A stretch of 56,048 nucleotides of DNA from Thiotrichales bacterium (GTDB lineage Bacteria > Pseudomonadota > Gammaproteobacteria > Thiomicrospirales > Thiomicrospiraceae), in the NCBI GenBank assembly GCA_022759035.1, contig JAEMQD010000058.1:1-56048 (forward strand), written 5' to 3'. Positions 47,982 through 55,012 of this stretch are shown here, in pieces. The notes beneath the pieces are model-generated. The model was not told the origin of the DNA. It did no database searches and was given only the letters and a program-made list of their open reading frames with translations. Position numbers and translations under genes: made by a program. How positions within the stretch are numbered: position 1 is the first letter of the stretch; each line of letters starts with the position of its first letter.

Positions 47982-49235
47982 ATGAATGTAATTAGTGTGC
48001 TGTTTGTCGCAAGTTTACTTGCTCATATGGTCATTGAATGGTGGCTGAGCGTAAAAAACCAACGTTATATTGCGCAACATCGTGCTGAAGTACCATCCGA
48101 GTTTGCTGGCATTGTTACCTTGGCTTCACATCAAAAAGCAGCAGACTATAGTGCAAAAAAATTGTCTATGGGGCGCTACTTGCTTGTATTCGATGTAATG
48201 CTTTTGCTTGTGTTATCGTTGGGTGGTGGTTTTCAATTCATTTACAATCAATGGTTGGCAGTCGATTTGTTGACAGGTACGGCGCGTGATGTTGCTTTTA
48301 TATTGAGTATCTTTGCTATCATGGCGCTACTGCATTTACCTTTTACCCTATACAGCACGTTTGTTATCGAAACAAATTTTGGGTTTAATCACATGTCGTT
48401 AGGTATGTTTGTAAAAGATACCTTAAAACAATGGGCTGTTGTGTTGGTAATTGGCGTGCCTTTGCTTTGGGCGATGATTGCCACGATGAATACGTTTATC
48501 GACGATTTATGGTGGTTATATGCTTGGTTAGGATGGCTTTTTTTTAACTTCTTACTCGTCTGGGCTTATCCTATTTTAATTGCGCCCATTTTTAACAAAT
48601 TTACCCCCTTAGAGGCGGGCGAAGTGAAAACACGTATTGAAGCATTGTTAGCAAAAACGGGCTTTGATAGTGATGGTATTTTTGTGATGGACGGTTCTTC
48701 TCGGTCAGGGCATGGTAACGCCTATTTTACTGGTTTTGGTAAGCATAAACGTATCGTTTTTTACGATACGCTCATTGAAAAATTGCATCCTTCCGAAGTG
48801 GAAGCGGTATTAGCGCACGAAATTGGTCATTTCAAACATGGGCACATTAAGCAACGCTTGATCGAAGGTGGATTCATGAGTCTTGCTGGTTTGGCTTTAT
48901 TGGGCTGGCTGGTGCATCGGCCAGAATTTTATACAGGGCTGGGTTTAACAACGCAAACCCCTGTGATGGCACTACTCTTGTTTTTGACGGTTGTGCCTAG
49001 CTTTTTCTTTTGGATGAGTCCACTGATGGCGATTAAAAGTCGTAAGCATGAGTTTGAAGCTGATGCATTTGCTGCAAAATATGCATCAGCGACAGCGCTC
49101 ATTAGTGCGCTATTAACCATGTATCGTGATAATGCGAGCACGTTAACACCAGACCCATGGTATTCTGCTTACCATGACAGTCATCCACCAGCTAAAATCC
49201 GTATAGATCATCTTAACGCCTTAGTGCATCAGTGA
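47982..49235 (+). CDS. M48-family membrane metalloprotease (Ste24-like)
   Basis: A 417-residue integral membrane zinc protease. The HEXXH motif is VLAHEIGHFKHGH, and the third ligand Glu lies in KHEFEADAFAAKY. Several membrane helices flank the active site, as in Ste24/CAAX-type proteases (FNHMSLGMFVKD and IFNKFTPLEAG). It is expected to clear misfolded membrane or periplasmic proteins. It starts 15 bp after the thioredoxin-like gene, with AAGGAG upstream, and overlaps the convergent reductase gene by 7 bp. Confidence 0.93.
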   Translation: MNVISVLFVASLLAHMVIEWWLSVKNQRYIAQHRAEVPSEFAGIVTLASHQKAADYSAKKLSMGRYLLVFDVMLLLVLSLGGGFQFIYNQWLAVDLLTGTARDVAFILSIFAIMALLHLPFTLYSTFVIETNFGFNHMSLGMFVKDTLKQWAVVLVIGVPLLWAMIATMNTFIDDLWWLYAWLGWLFFNFLLVWAYPILIAPIFNKFTPLEAGEVKTRIEALLAKTGFDSDGIFVMDGSSRSGHGNAYFTGFGKHKRIVFYDTLIEKLHPSEVEAVLAHEIGHFKHGHIKQRLIEGGFMSLAGLALLGWLVHRPEFYTGLGLTTQTPVMALLLFLTVVPSFFFWMSPLMAIKSRKHEFEADAFAAKYASATALISALLTMYRDNASTLTPDPWYSAYHDSHPPAKIRIDHLNALVHQ

Positions 49236-49996
49236 CTTGCGGCGATCGCGGTAATACTGGGTAGTGTGATGTTGTGTTGCTTAGCAAGCGCCAGTGCTCG
49301 CTGTAAGCGAGCGGGCGCGCTTCGACCCATACAGCTATGATTGGGGTCACCATAAAATGCTGTTTTTAAGGCTTCCATGAGTTGCGTGTGATCGAAATGA
49401 TGATTGGTGAGTTTTTCTTGTAGTGCAATGACATCATTCGCAACCGCTTGCATTAAATGCCCATGTTGTTCTACAAGTTCGCTGGTTGTGCCGCCGACAG
49501 CAAGTCCTGCGATGTTGCTTGTTTGAATATAAAGATTTTTTAGTACAAGTTCAAAGCGTAGGGCGTCTTCGCTAACCAGTTGGCGTATGGGTAAGTTAAG
49601 CTTGTTATAAACAGCGATAACAAGTTCTGATAGTGCGCCATAAGTGACTGAAGGTAAGACAACCTGAGGAAGCTTTCCAGCTTTTTTTTCAAACCATACA
49701 GAAATGACCGTCGGGTTTGGAATATGGTGTTGTTGCCAGTCATGAGGCAGCAATTCATTTTGTATTAAGATAAGTTGACTACGCCATGCCTCAGGTATTT
49801 CAGCTAATAGGTTGTGAATGTCTTTTTCCGCAACGCACACCCAAACGCTTGCTGGTGTAGTGATGTCTTGTGCCATCTCTGTTAAGTTTTGATTTCTTAA
49901 TATGGGAACGACTGTATGTCCTAACTTAAGTAGTCCTGTTGCAAAAACACTACCGAGTTCCCCGAGACCAATGACCAAATGCTGCGCTTGAGACAT
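49229..49996 (-). CDS. Ketopantoate reductase-like (PanE/ApbA family) protein
   Basis: A 255-residue protein with an N-terminal Rossmann motif (VIGLGELGSVFATGLLKLG) and a C-terminal helical domain with ELVLKNLYIQTSNIAGLA, resembling the Lys/Asn region of PanE. It is shorter than typical PanE (about 300), and the middle is weakly conserved, so a different 2-hydroxyacid or 6PGDH-like substrate is possible. ATG 49996 has AGGA 9 nt upstream; the open frame extends to 50116 but would overlap rnr's start. It is divergent from rnr. Confidence 0.75.
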   Translation of the reverse strand: MSQAQHLVIGLGELGSVFATGLLKLGHTVVPILRNQNLTEMAQDITTPASVWVCVAEKDIHNLLAEIPEAWRSQLILIQNELLPHDWQQHHIPNPTVISVWFEKKAGKLPQVVLPSVTYGALSELVIAVYNKLNLPIRQLVSEDALRFELVLKNLYIQTSNIAGLAVGGTTSELVEQHGHLMQAVANDVIALQEKLTNHHFDHTQLMEALKTAFYGDPNHSCMGRSAPARLQRALALAKQHNITLPSITAIAASH

Positions 49997-50084
49997 GGTG
50001 TTTTTCCTTTTATAAAATGAGTTTGCATAAATTTTAACTGATTCGCTATGTTTGTGGTCAAACAAGTCGTTATAATGTGAGACT

Positions 50085-52607
50085 ATGAAAAATACGTCAA
50101 AAGTCACATCGCCCATGTCAGAAAATCAATCTGAAAAATCAAATGCCATTGCACCTGTTGTTGGTGCGGATATCAGTACACACTTAGCGCAAGACCCAGC
50201 ATTCGAACGCGAAGCGGAAAAGTACGACAATCCTGTTCCAAGTAGAGAATACATCCTAGCGTTATTAGCGCAATCGGGTAAACCTATGTATACCGATGAA
50301 ATCCAGCTCGCGCTGGGTGTGGATGATGAAGAACGTCAAGAAGGTGTTCGCCGCCGTTTAAAAGCAATGGTGCGTGATGGGCAGCTACTGCAAAATCGTA
50401 AAGGTGCTTTTGGTGTTGTGCAACGAATGGATTTAATTCGTGGTCGTATTCATGCACATCCAGATGGTTTCGGTTTTTTGGTGCCAGATGCTGGCGGTGA
50501 AGACCTATTTATGCCGTTTCGAGAAATGCAGCGAGTTATGCATGGCGATATCGTTTTAGCGCATGTCACGGATATTGATAATCGTGGTCGCAAAATCGGT
50601 GCTATTGTTGAAGTCATTGAGCGTGCGCATCAGCAAGTGGTTGGTAAGTTGATTTATGAACATGGCTTGGCTTATGTTCGCTCAGAGAATAAACGTATTA
50701 CGCAGGATGTTTTGATTCCTTTCGATGCACTGTTAGGTGCGAAAGAAGGACAACTGGTTATTGCAGAAATCACGCATCCACCTACACCGCGTTCAAGTGC
50801 TGTGGGTTATGTGAAACAAATCTTGGGTGATGTGATGGATCCAGGGTTGGAAATTGATGCTGCGATTCATGCTTATCAAATTCCGAATAGTTGGTCTGAT
50901 GCCCTGCTTGCCGAGGTTGCTCAACTGCCTGATGGCGTTATTGAGTCTGATTTGGATGGACGTGAAGATATTCGTCATTTGTCGTTAGTGACAATTGATG
51001 GTGATGATTCTAAAGATTTTGATGACGCTGTTTATGCGGCAAAACGCCCTGATGGCTCATGGCGCTTAATCGTGGCCATTGCCGATGTGGCGCATTATGT
51101 TAAAGAAGGTACGGCGCTAGATGAAGAGGCGGTTAAACGTGGAAACTCTGTTTACTTCCCGCAGCGCGTCGTTCCTATGCTGCCGGAGAAGCTGTCTAAC
51201 GAACTTTGTTCGCTAAATCCACATGTTGATCGTTTATGCATGGTAGCCGATCTGTCGTTAAATGCCGATGGTAGCGTGCGTCGTAGCCGGTTTTATAATG
51301 GGGTTATGCATTCGCATGCTCGATTAACGTATAACACAGTTGCTAAAATTGTTGTCGATAAAGATGAAGCATTGCGCGAGCAATATGCGCCCTTAGTAAA
51401 ACAATTAGATGGCCTATACGAGCTTTATCACGCTTTGCGTGCGTTACGTGATGCGCGTGGTGCTATTGATTTTGATTCTGTTGAAACCAAAATTGTTTTT
51501 GATGAAGATCGTAAAATTGACCGCATAGAACCAGTTGTTCGCAACGATGCGCATAAGTTAATTGAAGAATGTATGTTGTTAGCGAATGAATCTGTAGCAA
51601 AGCATTTATCGAAAGCAAAGCTACCGACTTTATATCGTTTACATGAAGCACCGCCAGAAGAGAAACTAGCCGATCTGCATAAGTTTTTGGGTGATTTTAG
51701 ATTACAGTTGGGTGGTGGCACAGAAAAGCCAACAGCAATGGATTACACTAAGCTCATTGGCGAGATTCAGGATCATCCCAATAAAGAACTGATTGAAACC
51801 GTGTTGCTGCGTTCAATGGCACAGGCAACCTATAGTCCGAAAGAAGGTGGGCACTTCGGCTTAGCCTATGAGCATTATTTGCATTTTACTTCGCCGATTC
51901 GTCGTTATCCCGATTTGATGGTTCACCGTGGGTTGAAGCATCTTATTGCAAAAGGCAAAAAAGCCGATTGGCATTGGACGGAAAGCGCATTGGAACAATT
52001 GGGTAGTCACTGCTCATTAACCGAGCGTCGCGCGGATGAGGCGGTGCGGGACGCAACGAATTGGTTGAAGTGTGAGTATCTATCGCATTTTGTTGGCGAT
52101 ACCTTTGTAGGGAGTATCACTTCAGTTGCAAGTTTTGGTATTTTTGTCCAGCTAGATAAGCTATTTGTTGAAGGTTTGGTACATGTCACTGAACTGGGTA
52201 ATGAATATTTCCACTATGATTCCGCTAAGCACATTATGCTGGGTGAGCGCAGTGGTAAGACTTATCGCTTGGGTGATCGTGTTGCCGTACAGGTTGCTAA
52301 AGTTAATTTAGATGAACGCAAGGTCGACTTTTCTTTTCCAAATACGGAAAAGAGCATCAATAGCGATGAGAAAGGTCAGTCTGCTTATGATCGAGCAGCC
52401 AAAAAGCGCACATCAAATACGAAAACGCCAGTTTCAGATATGGGCGAACAAAACCGTCAGGCACATCAACCAATTGTTGACTCGCTTAACGCCATTAGAG
52501 CGTTAATGCTAGAAGATGAACCTGCGCAGAGTGTTAAAAAAGAAGGGGATGCGCCTGCTAAAAAACGCCGTCGTCGTCACTTCAATAAACGTCGCCGAGA
52601 GAGTTAA
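50085..52607 (+). CDS. rnr: Ribonuclease R
   Basis: A 3'-5' hydrolytic exoribonuclease for structured RNA, also linked to trans-translation with SmpB. The 840-residue protein has an N-terminal winged helix (SREYILALLAQSGKPMYTDEI), cold-shock domains (GRIHAHPDGFGFLVPD), the RNB catalytic domain with DGDDSKDFDDAVYA and FTSPIRRYPDLMVHR, an S1 domain (GSITSVASFGIFVQL) and a basic tail KKRRRRHFNKRRRES. A TATAAT at 50071-50076 is only 8 bp before ATG 50085, so ATG 50115 may be the true start. rlmB follows after 2 bp. Confidence 0.96.
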   Translation: MKNTSKVTSPMSENQSEKSNAIAPVVGADISTHLAQDPAFEREAEKYDNPVPSREYILALLAQSGKPMYTDEIQLALGVDDEERQEGVRRRLKAMVRDGQLLQNRKGAFGVVQRMDLIRGRIHAHPDGFGFLVPDAGGEDLFMPFREMQRVMHGDIVLAHVTDIDNRGRKIGAIVEVIERAHQQVVGKLIYEHGLAYVRSENKRITQDVLIPFDALLGAKEGQLVIAEITHPPTPRSSAVGYVKQILGDVMDPGLEIDAAIHAYQIPNSWSDALLAEVAQLPDGVIESDLDGREDIRHLSLVTIDGDDSKDFDDAVYAAKRPDGSWRLIVAIADVAHYVKEGTALDEEAVKRGNSVYFPQRVVPMLPEKLSNELCSLNPHVDRLCMVADLSLNADGSVRRSRFYNGVMHSHARLTYNTVAKIVVDKDEALREQYAPLVKQLDGLYELYHALRALRDARGAIDFDSVETKIVFDEDRKIDRIEPVVRNDAHKLIEECMLLANESVAKHLSKAKLPTLYRLHEAPPEEKLADLHKFLGDFRLQLGGGTEKPTAMDYTKLIGEIQDHPNKELIETVLLRSMAQATYSPKEGGHFGLAYEHYLHFTSPIRRYPDLMVHRGLKHLIAKGKKADWHWTESALEQLGSHCSLTERRADEAVRDATNWLKCEYLSHFVGDTFVGSITSVASFGIFVQLDKLFVEGLVHVTELGNEYFHYDSAKHIMLGERSGKTYRLGDRVAVQVAKVNLDERKVDFSFPNTEKSINSDEKGQSAYDRAAKKRTSNTKTPVSDMGEQNRQAHQPIVDSLNAIRALMLEDEPAQSVKKEGDAPAKKRRRRHFNKRRRES

Positions 52608-52609
52608 TC

Positions 52610-53353
52610 TTGAGTCATGGACAAGCACATCCAGGGTGGCATGCTGCGCATGCCGCGCTAACTAAACATCCTGAGTGGGTACTGAAATTATGGGTATTGC
52701 AGGGGCGAGATGATGCACGTAGTGGCGAGTTAGTTTCGCTAGCAAAATCTTTGGGCATTACCATAGAATATGTTTCCAAAACAGCGCTAGACAAGCAAGA
52801 TAAACGGCATCAAGGCGTTATTGCTTGGTTAAAGGAACATACGTTACCAGCAGAAGATGCACTGTTCGACTTTTTAACTGGTTTACAAAAGGATGCACCA
52901 CTCGTGTTGGTGCTTGACGGCGTACAAGACCCGCATAACTTAGGTGCTTGCTTGCGTACTGCCGACGCTGTAGGTGTTGATGCTGTGATTATTCCACGGC
53001 ACCATGCAACAGGCATTACGCCTACGGTAAGTAAAGTTGCTTGTGGTGCGGCTGAGTCGTTGGCAGTATTTCAGGTGACGAATTTATCGCGTACTTTAGA
53101 TGTTCTGAAAACAAAAGGGTTTTGGGTAAATGGCTTGGCGCTCGCAGAGGGTGCACAAAGCGTTTTTAATGTTGATTGGCATGGTCCGTTAGCGATTGTT
53201 ATGGGTTCTGAAGATACGGGATTGCGTCCACTAACGATGAAGCAATGCGATCGACTCGTGATCATCCCTATGTTGGGAAGTGTGCAGAGTTTGAACGTGT
53301 CAGTAGCCACAGGTGTGGTACTTTATACGGCATTGCAACAACGTATAAAATAG
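52610..53353 (+). CDS. rlmB: 23S rRNA 2'-O-methyltransferase RlmB
   Basis: A SPOUT methyltransferase that modifies G2251 of 23S rRNA. The 247-residue product shows the N-terminal L30e-like domain (GWHAAHAALTKHP), LVLDGVQDPHNLGACLRTADA, VSKVACGAAESL and the knotted SAM site IVMGSEDTGL...IPMLGSVQSLNVSVATG. The start is TTG 52610, 2 bp after rnr, with GAGAGAG upstream; coupling to rnr is likely. The rnr-rlmB pair is standard in gammaproteobacteria, although here rpsF is elsewhere. Confidence 0.95.
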   Translation: MSHGQAHPGWHAAHAALTKHPEWVLKLWVLQGRDDARSGELVSLAKSLGITIEYVSKTALDKQDKRHQGVIAWLKEHTLPAEDALFDFLTGLQKDAPLVLVLDGVQDPHNLGACLRTADAVGVDAVIIPRHHATGITPTVSKVACGAAESLAVFQVTNLSRTLDVLKTKGFWVNGLALAEGAQSVFNVDWHGPLAIVMGSEDTGLRPLTMKQCDRLVIIPMLGSVQSLNVSVATGVVLYTALQQRIK

Positions 53354-53398
53354 TTTAGCAGTGTTCTCTCTTTTTCATGCTTAATCGTTAATGTTGTT

Positions 53399-54598
53399 TT
53401 AAGCGAGGAAAATGTTTCCTAGATCATCAATAATAATAGGTACAGCCTTTAGTGCTTGATTTTGACAAGGACCTGAAACGCAGAAGCCATCTTCAACTCT
53501 AAAAAATGCATCGTGTACAGAGCATTTCATGGTTAGTGTGCGCGGATCAATTTCGACTTTGTACATATTGTCTAATGGCACGTTTGCGTGCGGACAATTG
53601 TTGACGTAGGCGCGAGCTGTATTTTGATATTTAACTAAAATAAGCGATTCTGCTTTGCCTTCGACATGAAAAATATTGCCTTTATAGGCATTGAGTTGCG
53701 CGATATTGGTAAGGTGCATTTTGTTGTCGTTGGCAAAGAGTTTGTTTAGGCCTTTCTGTTGTATTTTTCTTTCTGCTAGTTCGACGCCAAGTTTTAACGC
53801 TTCTGCTGTGCTATGGCCGCGAATCAGTCCGTCAATAACACCGGCATTAAAGGTATCTCCAGCGCCAATGGTATCGACTACTTTGATGTTTTGTGTGGCG
53901 GCAACAAAGTGACTTTCGCCTTTGTTGTCCATTGCATAGGCTCCATCACTGCCCCATCCACAGAATAATTGCGCATTTGGTGCCAATTTATGCATCGCGG
54001 TTAAGAAAGTAATCGCGTCAGAATACCCTTGTTGTTGCGCATAGCTACGAGAGAAAAACAAGACGTTCACTTGCGTCATAAGTTGCGCTAGCAATGGGCG
54101 GTCTTTTTCTATTTCTAATGAAATGGGTTGTGTTGTTAGGAAGCATTTTGCAAGATTAAGCATCGCATTGACAGCTTCGCTATTGCGTGCTTCAAAATGT
54201 AGCCAATCGAAGTTTTCTATTTCTATCTTGGCGAAGTGTTCGAAATCAAGCTCGGCTAAATCGCGAAAGTGAGCGATTGTTCTTGAGCCAGTATCTTCGG
54301 CTAACCAAATGCTTGAAATGGGCGTTTTTCCGCCTCGAACAAGTTGTGCTTGTTGATAATCAATTTGCGCAAGATCTAGCATTTTAAGAAGCTTTATGCC
54401 CGCATCATCTTTAGCATAAGTACCTGACCAAGCTGTTTCGTGATTAAGTTGCCTTAGTACAGACAGGGTGTTAATGGTGTTGCCGCCAAGTGCTTCATAC
54501 ATGCCAAGACAACGAAACTCGCTATCTTCTTCAGGGTAAGTTGCTATCTGTGTTATTTGATCGATGAGGGCGTTACCAATGCCAAGAATTTTTGCCAT
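53399..54598 (-). CDS. PfkB-family ketohexokinase-like kinase fused to a Rieske [2Fe-2S] domain
   Basis: A 399-residue two-domain protein. Residues 1 to about 290 form a ribokinase/PfkB kinase that is notably like animal ketohexokinase: YPEEDSEFRCL, GGNTINT, SRTIAHF, FEARNSE, CGWGSDGAY, and the catalytic motif DTIGAGDTFNAGV (Asp248). Residues equivalent to KHK sugar contacts (Asp13, Asp25, Asn40, Asn43) are present. Residues about 298 to 399 form a Rieske domain with ligands Cys335, His337, Cys359 and His362 (CPH...CSVH) and extra cysteines at 373 and 378. The two domains share one unbroken frame. The natural substrate and the electron partner are unknown. No other sugar genes are nearby. The ATG lacks a clear ribosome binding site. 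Confidence 0.92.
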   Translation of the reverse strand: MAKILGIGNALIDQITQIATYPEEDSEFRCLGMYEALGGNTINTLSVLRQLNHETAWSGTYAKDDAGIKLLKMLDLAQIDYQQAQLVRGGKTPISSIWLAEDTGSRTIAHFRDLAELDFEHFAKIEIENFDWLHFEARNSEAVNAMLNLAKCFLTTQPISLEIEKDRPLLAQLMTQVNVLFFSRSYAQQQGYSDAITFLTAMHKLAPNAQLFCGWGSDGAYAMDNKGESHFVAATQNIKVVDTIGAGDTFNAGVIDGLIRGHSTAEALKLGVELAERKIQQKGLNKLFANDNKMHLTNIAQLNAYKGNIFHVEGKAESLILVKYQNTARAYVNNCPHANVPLDNMYKVEIDPRTLTMKCSVHDAFFRVEDGFCVSGPCQNQALKAVPIIIDDLGNIFLA

Positions 54599-54620
54599 GT
54601 TTTAATGCTTTTAGCTAATG

Positions 54621-54636
54621 AAATTACATGTAATTT
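54621..54636. promoter_or_regulatory. Perfect 16-bp palindrome upstream of the kinase-Rieske gene
   Basis: AAATTACATGTAATTT is fully self-complementary and lies 22 bp upstream of the kinase start codon. A dimeric repressor or activator could bind it. A nearby ATGACA (-35-like) and TAAAAT on the minus strand would place it close to the transcription start, though their spacing (15 bp) is short. Confidence 0.5.
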
Positions 54637-54672
54637 TACTGCAAATAAATCTCTGTCATAAGAAAATATTTT

Positions 54673-54681
54673 TGTGGATAA
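54673..54681 (-). promoter_or_regulatory. DnaA box 1 (perfect consensus)
   Basis: Minus-strand TTATCCACA matches the strong DnaA-box consensus in all nine positions. It is one of two such sites in the same orientation in this gap. Confidence 0.6.
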
Positions 54682-54858
54682 GAAAATTTTTTGTATCAAT
54701 ACGCTTGACTTATGATTGTTGTCTGTTGTTGTGTTTTTATAAATTAAAATTTAAATACACTTTATAACAACATGATTAAATTAATAAAAATATTTTTATT
54801 TGTATAATTTTAATGAGTAACTTACTGATTATGGTTTGTTAAAATTACTCAACAAGAC

Positions 54859-54867
54859 TGTGGATAA
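54859..54867 (-). promoter_or_regulatory. DnaA box 2 (perfect consensus)
   Basis: A second perfect TTATCCACA on the minus strand, 186 bp from the first, on the other side of the AT-rich core. Confidence 0.6.
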
Positions 54868-54925
54868 CTTTGTGTATATTTTTATAAATGGTATAGAGCG
54901 CATTGTCTCGGCGATATTTTTACTA

Positions 54926-54946
54926 CATGCTTAATTTTTAAGCATG
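54926..54946. promoter_or_regulatory. Inverted repeat upstream of the ExeA/MshM-like gene
   Basis: CATGCTTAA-TTT-TTAAGCATG is a 9-bp perfect inverted repeat ending 66 bp upstream of the ATG. It lacks a following T-tract on the plus strand, so it looks more like an operator or leader hairpin than a terminator. Confidence 0.5.
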
Positions 54947-55012
54947 CAACAGGCATAGTAAATATTAATATTGCTTGGTAGAATGAGAGCAACTAACTAC
55001 AGATGAAGTATT

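Larger units (their letters stand above)
54599..55012. other. 414-bp AT-rich intergenic region with DnaA boxes and palindromes
   Basis: No gene is seen here. It separates two divergent genes: the kinase-Rieske gene on the minus strand and the ExeA/MshM-like ATPase on the plus strand. It holds a 16-bp palindrome near the kinase start, two perfect DnaA boxes 186 bp apart, a very AT-rich core (about 54690-54850) with an 18-bp palindrome AATAAAAATATTTTTATT (54783-54800), and a 9-bp inverted repeat before the ATPase gene. Promoters for both genes must lie here, but none has both boxes clear. Confidence 0.7.

Noticed and set aside
52610-53353. Unusual N-terminus of RlmB as a truncated substrate-binding domain
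   Set aside because: The GWHAAHAAL segment corresponds to the usual G-x-H-A-V start and total length is normal for the family.
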